From Chromatiales bacterium (lineage in GTDB: Bacteria > Pseudomonadota > Gammaproteobacteria > Steroidobacterales > Woeseiaceae), in assembly GCA_024679535.1 (NCBI GenBank), contig JAIBDF010000003.1:1-64000 (forward strand): a DNA stretch of 64,000 nt, read 5' to 3'. Below, piece by piece: positions 8,709 through 17,917 of this stretch. The translations under genes were made by a program, and so were the position numbers. The first letter of the stretch is position 1, and every line of letters begins with the position of its first letter. The notes below the pieces were generated by a model. That model saw only the letters and a list, made by a program, of their open reading frames with translations. It did not search any database and was not told where the DNA came from.

Positions 8709-9805
8709 GCCGCCTCCACCACCACCTGGTCACGACCGGCCGACTTGGCGGCATACAAAGCGACGTCCGCGCGGGCAATAAGCGAATCGCCAAGCGTCTT
8801 CAGGTCCTTGTCGTTCGGACCCGGGCTGACTTCGGCGATGCCGATCGACGCGGTGATAATTACCTCCTCACCGCATGGCAAGCCAATGGGAGACGAGGCG
8901 ATGGCCATACGAATGCGCTCGGCCAGCTTCAACGCCGACGCAACGTCCGTTCCCGGCAACAGCACGACGAATTCTTCACCGCCGTAGCGTGCCGCGACGT
9001 CACTTGCCCTGACTTGCGACTCGATGCGTTGCGCAAGTTCCTGCAACACAACGTCGCCAGCCGCGTGGCCCCAGGTATCGTTAACCTGCTTGAAGTGATC
9101 GACGTCGAGCATCAGGCACACCAGACGAGTCCTGTCGCGACGGGCACGCGCCAACTCTTCCCCGATTCTCACTGTCAGGTAGCGACGATTGTGCCAACCT
9201 GTGAGAACGTCCGTAAAACCACTGCGCAAGAGACGCGCGCGGTTAATCACATTCTCAATACAGAACGACGCAATAACGCCCATATGCGCGAGAAAGTCGC
9301 TGGCGTGAACGCGCGTAAAACGCATCGGGTCACAACTGCAAAGATTGATGCTGCCGAGCAACTTGCCACGGTGTGACAGAGGGATCATCGCAATGCTTTT
9401 GGCATGCTCAGCGCCCGGGCAAATGAGCTGGTGGTCGCAGGCGGCGAAGCTGCCAAGCCAGGGTTGCTGCAGCGCGATGTACTGTGGCGCAAGACCCGCG
9501 ATGGATTCGACGACCTGCAGGTCCCTGAACTCTTCGGCCGGCGTGCCGTTGGCGAGCAGCAGGTGACGAATATCGTGGTCCGGGTCGCACACGACCAGGC
9601 TCACATAATCGACGCCATAGCTGACGCGCAGGCCATCAATCAGGGCGCGTATCAACCCATCCAGGTTTTCAGCCTGCAGCAGTCGTAGCTCGCGCATCTG
9701 CGCGCGCCGCATTATTTCATCGTTCCGTGCGACTTCGGCAGTCAGCGCTTCCAGCTGGCGTCGGGTCGCTTCAAGCTGCGCCTCGAATTCTTCCGTGGAC
9801 GTCAT
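8705..9805 (-). CDS. Diguanylate cyclase with N-terminal GAF/DUF484-like sensor
   Basis: A 366-residue cytoplasmic protein. Residues 1-45 are a coiled coil, about 45-190 a GAF/DUF484-like domain (MIPLSHRGKLLGSINLCSCDPMRF), and 200-366 a GGDEF domain with active-site RYGGEEF and the sequence RASD five residues upstream, which is an intact RxxD inhibitory site. It should therefore make c-di-GMP from GTP under product inhibition, controlled by whatever the GAF domain senses. It starts four bases after tyrA and overlaps the downstream lipoprotein gene. The operon partners do not reveal the signal. Confidence 0.9.
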   Translation of the reverse strand: MTSTEEFEAQLEATRRQLEALTAEVARNDEIMRRAQMRELRLLQAENLDGLIRALIDGLRVSYGVDYVSLVVCDPDHDIRHLLLANGTPAEEFRDLQVVESIAGLAPQYIALQQPWLGSFAACDHQLICPGAEHAKSIAMIPLSHRGKLLGSINLCSCDPMRFTRVHASDFLAHMGVIASFCIENVINRARLLRSGFTDVLTGWHNRRYLTVRIGEELARARRDRTRLVCLMLDVDHFKQVNDTWGHAAGDVVLQELAQRIESQVRASDVAARYGGEEFVVLLPGTDVASALKLAERIRMAIASSPIGLPCGEEVIITASIGIAEVSPGPNDKDLKTLGDSLIARADVALYAAKSAGRDQVVVEAA

Positions 9806-9809
9806 GTCG

Positions 9810-10895
9810 TCAGCCCCTTAGTGCGAGATAGTCACGTCCTTTTTCCATTAGTTCGACGAATGCACCTTCGTCGCCGTCCGCGACCGTTTCCCGGATTCGC
9901 CGGGCCGCGCCGCAAAGCGCATCAAGCGGGCCCAGCCCAAACTTATTGAGGTTCTGAATTTCAAAATACAGGCGTGGATTATCCTGCGCCACCGCCTCGG
10001 ATACGAGCAGCTGCGAATCAAATGTCGTCGATGACATCTTCGCCAGTTTCGGCGCCGCTTCCCCGCTCTCAGCTAAGGCCGTGAAGAAGGCAATGTTCAG
10101 CGCATGCGACAACCCGAGAACGTAAGCGATAAGGCGATCGTGATCGTCGAGCCCCATGTCAAGCTGCTCCACCATTGTCGCAGCGAATAACTCCTTCGCA
10201 TCCGCCGTTGCCTGAGAATCCCCTGCGTCGCAGAAAATAAGGTGCCGACCGGATAGCAGGCGCGTGTCCGGGCCATACATCGGGTGCAGCGATGTCACGC
10301 GGCAACCGGCAGCACGCAGTTCCCCGATGCCGTCGATGAGAGGCGATTTCAGCGAGCCAATATCGAAAATCAGACCCTTGGGTTTCAGCACGGCAAGTTG
10401 CGCAAGAATACGGCCCGATACCGCCAGCGGCGCAGCAACGACAATGACATCGAAGTCGACGCCGGCATCGGTCCAGTTGCTGAACTGGTTGGGCCCGTCG
10501 TCGATATTGACGTCGGCGATGGTAGTGGCGAATCCCTGCGATGCAAAGAAGTCCGCGAACCAGCGGCCCATTTTGCCCGCACCACCAATCACAAGCGCCC
10601 GGCGACCGTCGCCCTTACCTTCGGCTATCACTCGATCGCGCTCCTGGCTCTCGAGTGAGGCACGAATCAGCATTTGCAGCAGGTTTTCAACAAGGTCCGG
10701 ATCCACACCTGCATCGAGCGCCTGCGCGCGCCCCATGTCGAGCACGTCCTTCTCGCGCGCATAATCACGAGTGCCGGTGCCCGCCACAAGCTTACTCTTG
10801 CCTATCTCGCCGACGATCTGTTGTCGCTCGGCAATCAGGTCCACCAGCTTTTTATCGACAGTCGACAGTCGGGTTCTTAGTTCATCGAGGTTCAT
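9810..10895 (-). CDS. tyrA: Bifunctional chorismate mutase / prephenate dehydrogenase (T-protein)
   Basis: The 361-residue protein opens with an AroQ-type chorismate mutase domain (LDELRTRLSTVDKKLVDLIAERQQI, residues 1-90), followed by a Rossmann prephenate dehydrogenase domain with VIGGAGKMGRWFADFF and the SLHPMYGPDT active-site segment. It converts chorismate via prephenate to 4-hydroxyphenylpyruvate for tyrosine synthesis. The order and length match enteric TyrA. The ORF track begins 25 codons upstream; the ATG at 10895 directly precedes the mutase domain and is chosen. No ACT domain is visible. It heads the run with the diguanylate cyclase and solute-binding genes. Confidence 0.92.
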   Translation of the reverse strand: MNLDELRTRLSTVDKKLVDLIAERQQIVGEIGKSKLVAGTGTRDYAREKDVLDMGRAQALDAGVDPDLVENLLQMLIRASLESQERDRVIAEGKGDGRRALVIGGAGKMGRWFADFFASQGFATTIADVNIDDGPNQFSNWTDAGVDFDVIVVAAPLAVSGRILAQLAVLKPKGLIFDIGSLKSPLIDGIGELRAAGCRVTSLHPMYGPDTRLLSGRHLIFCDAGDSQATADAKELFAATMVEQLDMGLDDHDRLIAYVLGLSHALNIAFFTALAESGEAAPKLAKMSSTTFDSQLLVSEAVAQDNPRLYFEIQNLNKFGLGPLDALCGAARRIRETVADGDEGAFVELMEKGRDYLALRG

Positions 10896-10985
10896 GCATA
10901 CGTCTTTTACAGCAGACGCGATCACAACGGAAGCCGACCCGAAAAATTCGGGCCGGCCTGCGCTTTGCACCGTTGGATGGCGCTG

Positions 10986-11381
10986 TCAGTGCCGTTTACG
11001 ACGCCCGTCATGACCACCATCGCGGTGCTTATTTTTACGATGATGTTTACGGTAGTGGTTGTCGTGGTCATACCGCCTGTCGTAACGATGGCCATAACGG
11101 CGTTCCCAGCGATAGATATCGAAGAGGTCGCCCCAGGCAAGTCGCCAATTTCGTCGCAGCGAAGAATGCCTGTACCACCTGCGAAACGAGTCATTATGTT
11201 TCAGCCAGCGCGGCATGCGCTCTGAGCGGCGCATGTCGCCACCGCGGTAGTAACCACGATGGTTGTCATAGTATGGCGTCGGCGTGTGCGAGTACCGTAC
11301 CTCCGTGTGCGCCTCGGCCTCGGGCACATGCATGAGCATGAGGCCACCGGCTACTAGCGTTGCTGTCATTAGTTTGTTCAT
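10986..11381 (-). CDS. Secreted His/Arg/Tyr-rich protein of unknown function
   Basis: From the ATG at 11381, which has GGAGG six bases upstream, the product is 131 residues. It has a signal peptide (MNKLMTATLVAGGLML...AEAH) and a mature part extremely rich in His, Arg and Tyr, ending in YDHDNHYRKHHRKNKHRDGG and a basic tail. Such composition suggests binding of metal ions or anionic polymers in the periplasm, but there is no recognisable domain. It sits between tyrA and frmA, divergent from frmA. The ORF track version starting at 11480 lacks a ribosome site. Confidence 0.65.
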   Translation of the reverse strand: MNKLMTATLVAGGLMLMHVPEAEAHTEVRYSHTPTPYYDNHRGYYRGGDMRRSERMPRWLKHNDSFRRWYRHSSLRRNWRLAWGDLFDIYRWERRYGHRYDRRYDHDNHYRKHHRKNKHRDGGHDGRRKRH

Positions 11382-11476
11382 AACGTCCTCCGGTTTGTCC
11401 CAGTGCAGCTCCACAGTACGTCCGGGCACATGAACCCGGAGTGAATTCGTGAGACCATGCGGCAGCAGAAAAATGA

Positions 11477-12604
<1,128 letters not shown>

Positions 12605-12607
12605 ACT

Positions 12608-14134
12608 GTGTCAAATGTCGCTGTCGCAACTACGTCGCAGCTTGCGGCCGATGCGGCCCGTGAAGTTGCAGACGTCGGGGGAAACGCCGTTGACTGCGCA
12701 CTGGCCGCGGCCCTCCTGACGATCAATACGGAACCCGGCGTTTGTGCGTTGGGCGGCAGTGCATTTATCACTATCTGGAGCGACGGCGCGGATCCCGTCA
12801 CTGTCGACGGTAACGTTGCGGTGCCCGGCAAAGGTCTCTCCGACAACGAGCGCAAACACGGCGCGGTCGAAATCTCGCTGGCCTATGGCGGCGGCATAAC
12901 GACGCTTGTCGGACCGGGATCAGTATCGGTCCCTGGCACGCTCGCCGCGATGGAAGATGCTTGGCAGAACTACGGCAGTGCGCCTTGGCGCGCTATCTTC
13001 GAGCCAACCATTCGAGCCTGCCACGAGGGCTTCGCGCTGTCCCGGGCCTGCAGGTACTACCTGGGCTACTCAGGCGACATTATTTTTGGCCGCAGTACAG
13101 ATGGCCACAAAGCCCTGCACCGCGATGACGGCTCACTTCTGGATGCCGGAGACACGGTTCACGTGCCGCACCTCGCCGATACGCTCGACGCCATTGCGCG
13201 TGAGGGCGCGCGACTTTTCTATGAGGGCGAGGTTGCACAGGCTCTGGCCGGTCATTGCCGCGATGGCGGCGGCATGCTGACACTTGAGGACCTGAGCACC
13301 TACCGCGCGGTCGAGCGCAAGCCGCTGATGACGAACATCGGCGACTGGCAGCTTGCCAGCAATCCGCCACCGGCTGTCGGCGGATCGGTGCTGGCTGCCC
13401 TGTTGCTGGCCTGTGCCGACCTGCGCACCGACCGCTGGGACTCGCGGTCGTTGTCGCGCCTCATTGATTCGCAGCGCGCCTGCCTCGATTTCCGGCAACG
13501 AAACCTCGATCTGGCGGAGGACGTCGGCGCGGAGGCGGCGCGCCTGGTCGAAGCCGCACGCACCGGACGACTCTTGTCACGCTGGACATCTGCTTCCACA
13601 GTGCACACCTCCGTTGTAGACGACAGCGGCAATGGCTGCGCAATAACAGCATCCTCGGGCTATGGCTCCGGCGAGATGCCGGATGGTACAGGTCTGTGGC
13701 TCAACAACTGCCTGGGTGAAATCGAACTCAACAGGCGCGGTCTCGACGCCGGACCGCCGGGTGCACGCCTGCCCTCCAATATGACGCCTGCGGTGGCACG
13801 CCGGGATGGCGCAGTAATGGCGGTCGGTTCACCGGGCGCTGACCGCATTACTACCGCCATGCAGCAGTTCCTGATTAACTACATGCAGCTCGGTATGCCC
13901 CTCGCCGATGCCATCGCGCACCCACGCGTGCACGTCGACACCAGTGGCGATGAAGTGCAGCTCAAGGCGGAACCCGGTCTTGACCTGCCCGAGGTAGACC
14001 TCCCCGTCACCGTGTTCCCGGAACTGGTCATGTACTTCGGCGGTGTTGGCGCTGCGCAATTCGATGACGATGACGGCTTCGCCGTCGCAGCGGATCCACG
14101 TCGCGAAGGTGGCGTCTTTAACCCGGACGCATGA
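12608..14134 (+). CDS. Gamma-glutamyltransferase family protein (cytoplasmic type)
   Basis: A 508-residue Ntn-hydrolase of the GGT family. The predicted autoprocessing and nucleophile Thr lies in STVHTSVVDDSGN near residue 331, aligned with TTHYSVVD of E. coli Ggt; the small subunit has LPSNMTPAVARRDG and GSPGADRI. There is no signal peptide, unlike periplasmic glutathione hydrolases, so it may act in the cytoplasm on glutathione conjugates or another gamma-glutamyl or acyl substrate. The GTG start lies three bases after frmA, and its 3' end overlaps the next gene by four bases (ATGA), indicating one operon. Confidence 0.85.
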   Translation: MSNVAVATTSQLAADAAREVADVGGNAVDCALAAALLTINTEPGVCALGGSAFITIWSDGADPVTVDGNVAVPGKGLSDNERKHGAVEISLAYGGGITTLVGPGSVSVPGTLAAMEDAWQNYGSAPWRAIFEPTIRACHEGFALSRACRYYLGYSGDIIFGRSTDGHKALHRDDGSLLDAGDTVHVPHLADTLDAIAREGARLFYEGEVAQALAGHCRDGGGMLTLEDLSTYRAVERKPLMTNIGDWQLASNPPPAVGGSVLAALLLACADLRTDRWDSRSLSRLIDSQRACLDFRQRNLDLAEDVGAEAARLVEAARTGRLLSRWTSASTVHTSVVDDSGNGCAITASSGYGSGEMPDGTGLWLNNCLGEIELNRRGLDAGPPGARLPSNMTPAVARRDGAVMAVGSPGADRITTAMQQFLINYMQLGMPLADAIAHPRVHVDTSGDEVQLKAEPGLDLPEVDLPVTVFPELVMYFGGVGAAQFDDDDGFAVAADPRREGGVFNPDA

Positions 14135-15867
14135 TGATCCAGCGACTTGCCAGTCTCTCAATTCTGTCGCTGTGCCTGCTATGCGTCACGAGCCAGGGCG
14201 ACGAGACTATTACACGCGGCAACAACCTGTCCGTGGATGTTGCCGCGGACGGCCGGCTCATCATCGATCTTGCAGGCGACATTTGGGCGATTCCCGCGGC
14301 CGGCGGTGATGCCACCAGAATAACCGACGGTCTCGGTTCGGCACGGCGGCCCCGCTGGTCCCCTGATGGCTTGCGGGTTGTATACACGGTGAATGCCATG
14401 CAAGAACAGGGTCTATGGGTGCATGACACATCTAACCAGGAAACCCTGTCCATCAGTGAAAATTCTCACTTCGATCTGGATCCGACCTGGCATCCCGACG
14501 GTCAGCGCGTGACCTATGCATCCGATCGCACCGGCAAGGGATTCGACCTGTGGGAGGTTGATCTGCCGACCGGACTCCACTGGCGTCTGAGCAGCCGACC
14601 CGGCGACGAGATGGAGCCCGCCTGGTCTGCCGACGGCAAGCACCTTGTCTACATTCACAAAACCCAGGATCAATGGTCTCTGGTGCTGCGACGCCTTGGC
14701 AAACGCGAGGACGTTCTTGTCTCCGGGACAGACCGACTTGCCGCGCCAACCTGGCGACCGGACGGAAGCCTGATCACTTTCTGGCGGGACGGCGATGACG
14801 GAACGACCCTCGATATGGTGATCCTGTCGCAACCCAGGCTGGTGCGACGCTACATGGACGGCGAAGACTACGTAACGAGTCCGGTGAGTTGGCTCGACAA
14901 ACACCGCATGTTCTATTCCGCGGGCGGCGTTATTCGCCAGCGGCTGTTTAACGCATGGTCGTCGCGCACCGTGCCGTTCCGGGCGACGATTGACGCCGCA
15001 CCGGCAGCGGTTGCTAAAAGGCAGCGGCGCACGCTGCCACGTGGCGGTGAACCGCAGGGCATCCTCGTCATACATGCCGCGAAGCTGTTCGACGGGATTG
15101 GCGGCGGCTATCAGCAAGACCGGGACATTGTCATCGAGGGCGGGCGTATAAAGTCGGTTGAAGCCCATGCGGACCGCCCGGGCCTGATCGTTATCGACAT
15201 GGGTGACCTGACCGTGCTGCCAGGGTATGTCGACGCGCAGGCACTACTGCCGCTTACAGCAGACGAAACCACCGGCCCGCTCCTCCTGGCCGCCGGCGTC
15301 ACTACGATTGTCGCGGACCATCCGGAAGCCGAGCATCTGAATACCGTCTGGTCCGGAAAGGAATTCCCCGGCCCGCGTATCCTGCCCGCCGCCGACTGGT
15401 CAGTCAGCGGCTACTCGGGTCTGGCTGACAGTATGACGCCCGGACTCGAGTCGCTGCTGCAGTCCCGACCTGCTCGACTCATCGGCTTCAGCGACATGAT
15501 CGCGCGGCGATTTAGCGAACCACCGTCGTTCGACGCAGGAAAGACCACGGTCGTACTCGGAAGCCGCCCAAATGGCATGCCGGCGGGAATCGCGCTTCAT
15601 GCCGAGTTACGCGCGCTGGTCGCGGCGCAACTCAAACCCGAACAGGCTCTGCGTGCAGCGGGCGTCAATGCCGCGGCGGAACTGGGTGTGGATCCGACGC
15701 TGGGCCGCCTCGCAACAGGAGCCGTCGCCGACCTGGTCTTTGTGGATGGTGATCCACTAACCGACATCAATGCGGCGCTGAATGTTGTGGCCGTCGTGCG
15801 CAATGGACGGTTTTTTAGCGTCGCTGGCCTGATCGACCGCGCGGCAGCCCGTGAAACCGTCGAATAA
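14131..15867 (+). CDS. PD40 beta-propeller fused to a degenerate amidohydrolase-like domain
   Basis: A 578-residue exported protein: signal peptide (residues 1-23), TolB/PD40 repeats to about 290 (PRWSPDGLRVVYT, PTWHPDGQRVTYAS, PAWSADGKHLVYI, PTWRPDGSLITFW), then an amidohydrolase-like domain (AAKLFDGIGGG...LTVLPGYVDAQ) ending in the family C-terminal strand pattern LGRLATGAVADLVFVDGDPL. The metal-binding HxH that normally follows the PG(Y/L)(V/I)D motif is replaced by QALLPL, and the barrel is shortened, so catalysis by the standard mechanism is unlikely. It may be a binding protein or an inactive paralogue. Four-base overlap with the upstream gene shows coupling. Confidence 0.8.
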   Translation: MMIQRLASLSILSLCLLCVTSQGDETITRGNNLSVDVAADGRLIIDLAGDIWAIPAAGGDATRITDGLGSARRPRWSPDGLRVVYTVNAMQEQGLWVHDTSNQETLSISENSHFDLDPTWHPDGQRVTYASDRTGKGFDLWEVDLPTGLHWRLSSRPGDEMEPAWSADGKHLVYIHKTQDQWSLVLRRLGKREDVLVSGTDRLAAPTWRPDGSLITFWRDGDDGTTLDMVILSQPRLVRRYMDGEDYVTSPVSWLDKHRMFYSAGGVIRQRLFNAWSSRTVPFRATIDAAPAAVAKRQRRTLPRGGEPQGILVIHAAKLFDGIGGGYQQDRDIVIEGGRIKSVEAHADRPGLIVIDMGDLTVLPGYVDAQALLPLTADETTGPLLLAAGVTTIVADHPEAEHLNTVWSGKEFPGPRILPAADWSVSGYSGLADSMTPGLESLLQSRPARLIGFSDMIARRFSEPPSFDAGKTTVVLGSRPNGMPAGIALHAELRALVAAQLKPEQALRAAGVNAAAELGVDPTLGRLATGAVADLVFVDGDPLTDINAALNVVAVVRNGRFFSVAGLIDRAAARETVE

Positions 15868-16066
15868 TTTGACACAACACGCGTTGGCTGGCGATTCAAA
15901 CGGGGTAATTTCAAAATTATCAGCGATTTAAATGGTGTACTTGTTGGAATGACAAATGCCAGACGGTCCGAAACTGACGGATTAATTTACAAGAATGATT
16001 ACTGACGGCCGACCCGTAACGTTGAGCGGTCGCTAATTCATTGAAATTCTGACGTGCTGACACGGG

Positions 16067-16084
16067 TTGGCACAGGTCTTGCTT
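16067..16084 (+). promoter_or_regulatory. Sigma-54 type (-24/-12) promoter
   Basis: The sequence TTGGCACAGGTCTTGCTT has the invariant GG and GC dinucleotides separated by exactly ten bases, and matches the consensus TGGCAC-N5-TTGC at nearly every position. Transcription would begin near 16094. Upstream at 15973 and 16001 the octamer ACTGACGG is repeated directly 28 bases apart, a possible enhancer-binding site for an activator. No other gene start lies between this promoter and the terminator at 16267-16300. Confidence 0.65.
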
Positions 16085-16093
16085 TTATAACTC

Positions 16094-16300
16094 TGCCCAA
16101 GCGAAGTGTAGCTGCGCGCGGGGACATATATCGGTCAGAAACAGGATTTAGACGCCAGAAGAATAACAAAAACAAAAAAAAGAAGGTCAAGATCCAATAA
16201 TAATTAGAAAGCATCTGTCTCCGATTACCTGATTCGCAGTTACCTCTTTTGAAAAAAAGAGAATCCAGCCCCGCCGCTAACGCCGCGGGGCTTTTTCTTT
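16094..16300 (+). ncRNA. Candidate sigma-54-dependent A-rich small RNA or attenuated leader
   Basis: A predicted transcript of about 207 nt from the -24/-12 promoter to an intrinsic terminator. At 16159-16185 it contains nine consecutive A-R-N triplets (AAG AAT AAC AAA AAC AAA...), followed at 16196-16204 by AAT three times. A-R-N repeats are the known binding pattern of the Hfq distal face and of Hfq-Crc sites. A hairpin CTCTTTT-GAAA-AAAAGAG lies at 16244-16261. The plus strand has no credible coding frame here. The closest known analogue is CrcZ/CrcY of Pseudomonas, also sigma-54 dependent; sequence relationship is not claimed. It could instead be a leader controlling the amidase gene 48 bases downstream of the terminator. 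Confidence 0.5.
16267..16300 (+). terminator. Strong intrinsic terminator
   Basis: Perfect eight-base stem AGCCCCGC/GCGGGGCT with an additional small inner stem and a TAAC loop, followed directly by TTTTTCTTT. It closes the candidate RNA and would block read-through into the amidase gene unless antitermination occurs. Confidence 0.85.
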
Positions 16301-16348
16301 GTGACACCACAAGGTCAGTTACAATGTTTCTTTGATGTGGGGCTCACA

Positions 16349-17887
16349 ATGAATAAGGCGACAGTTGTTTTACTCGCGATCGTCCTGTTCCTGCTTGCAG
16401 CCTGCGGCGTGGAGCAGCAGGATTTTTCGGAGGCGAGTATTGCCGACCTGCATGACCAGCTACAGCGCGGTGATATTACGTCAGAAGAACTGCTTGGATG
16501 GCACATCGAGCGCATCGCTGCGATCGACCGGTCGGGACCCGCGCTGCGGGCTATTATCGAGATCAATCCTGATGCACGCGACATTGCCGCAGCACTGGAC
16601 CGGGAGTGGCAATCGTCGGGGCCGCGCGGTCCGTTGCATGGCATCCCGGTCGTGCTCAAGGCGAACATCGATACAGCTGACCAGATGTACACGAGTGCGG
16701 GGTCGCTGGCCCTCGTGGACCACGTGCCACCGGAGGACGCATTCATCGTGAAGCGCCTGCGTAACGCAGGTGCGGTGATCCTTGGTAAGGCCAATCTTAG
16801 CGAGTGGGCGAACTATCGCTCTTCGCGGTCTTCGAGCGGCTGGAGCAGCGTCGGCGGGCAAACCCGCAATCCTTATGATACGGCGCGTTCGCCCTGTGGC
16901 TCGTCGAGCGGTTCAGGTGTAGCCGTGGCAGCGAATCTCACCGTTGTCGCTGTTGGCACCGAGACAGACGGTTCCGTTGTGTGTCCGTCCGGTATCAATG
17001 GCATCGTGGGCATCAAGCCGACCTTGGGACTCGTGAGCCGCAGCGGCATTATCCCGATCGCGCATAGCCAGGATACGGCGGGTCCTATGGCTCGTTCGGT
17101 GCGCGATGCGGCCATCCTGCTGACCGTGATGACCGGGGTGGATGCAGACGACCCGGCGACCAGCGACGCCGAGATACATCACGACTACTCGGCCAACCTT
17201 ACTGACGACGGCCTGCGCGGCAAGCGCATTGGGGTGCTCCGCTCGTTCTACGGTGCCGGCTCAAACCCAAATGTCGACGCGATCTACGAGGCGAGTATCG
17301 CTGCCCTCAAGGAACAGGGTGCCGAAATTGTGGATGGCATCGAGATTGATACGCACGGCATGTCGGAGGCCGAGAGTGAGGTTCTGCGTTATGAGTTCAA
17401 GGCGGACCTGAAGCGATATTTTGTCGGTTCGTCTGCGCCAATGGAATCGCTTGCCGACGTCATCGCGTTTAATGCAGCCAATGCCGACACCGTGATGCCT
17501 GTATTCGGCCAGGAGCGATTTCTCGCCGCCGAAGAGAAAGGTCCGTTGACCGAACAGGCCTATCTCGACGCCCTGGCAGACAGCAAGCGCATTGCGCGCG
17601 ATGGAATTGACGGGGCATTTGATGAGCATGGACTCGACGCGATTATTGCCATTACCAACGGCCCGGCCTGGATGATCGATCATGCCAATGGAGACGCGTT
17701 TCACATCGGCAGTTCCTCGCTGGCGGCCGTCTCAGGATATCCGAACATCACCGTGCCCGCAGGCTTTGCCTCGGATCTGCCAATCGGCCTGTCATTCATG
17801 GGAAAACCGTGGACTGAGAAACAGCTCATAGAGATCGCCTACGCATTTGAGCAAGCTACGGGAGCAAGACGTCCCCCGGCTCTATAG
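16349..17887 (+). CDS. Exported amidase-signature lipoprotein
   Basis: A 512-residue amidase-signature enzyme with the Ser-cisSer-Lys triad: Lys in VVLKANIDTAD, cis-Ser in PCGSSSGSGVAVAANL, nucleophile Ser in GTETDGSVVCPSG. The N-terminus MNKATVVLLAIVLFLLAACG is a lipoprotein signal with the lipobox LAAC, so the enzyme should sit in the envelope and hydrolyse an amide, releasing ammonia or an amine; the substrate is unknown. The ORF track opens at 16301, but the ATG at 16349 gives the signal peptide. It lies just beyond a sigma-54 promoter and terminator, a layout that hints at nitrogen control. Confidence 0.88.
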   Translation: MNKATVVLLAIVLFLLAACGVEQQDFSEASIADLHDQLQRGDITSEELLGWHIERIAAIDRSGPALRAIIEINPDARDIAAALDREWQSSGPRGPLHGIPVVLKANIDTADQMYTSAGSLALVDHVPPEDAFIVKRLRNAGAVILGKANLSEWANYRSSRSSSGWSSVGGQTRNPYDTARSPCGSSSGSGVAVAANLTVVAVGTETDGSVVCPSGINGIVGIKPTLGLVSRSGIIPIAHSQDTAGPMARSVRDAAILLTVMTGVDADDPATSDAEIHHDYSANLTDDGLRGKRIGVLRSFYGAGSNPNVDAIYEASIAALKEQGAEIVDGIEIDTHGMSEAESEVLRYEFKADLKRYFVGSSAPMESLADVIAFNAANADTVMPVFGQERFLAAEEKGPLTEQAYLDALADSKRIARDGIDGAFDEHGLDAIIAITNGPAWMIDHANGDAFHIGSSSLAAVSGYPNITVPAGFASDLPIGLSFMGKPWTEKQLIEIAYAFEQATGARRPPAL

Positions 17888-17917
17888 GCCGGGAACCACT
17901 AACCCGCAGGCCGTTCG

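Noticed and set aside
16267-16292. ANTAR-type antitermination hairpin pair before the amidase
   Set aside because: The loop predicted is UAAC, not the hexaloop with A1 and G4 required by ANTAR proteins, so only a general attenuator remains possible.
16038-16310. 90-residue minus-strand ORF over the sigma-54 promoter region
   Set aside because: Its hydrophobic run FFFLFLLFF is just the reverse of the A-R-N tract, and it would start inside the terminator stem.
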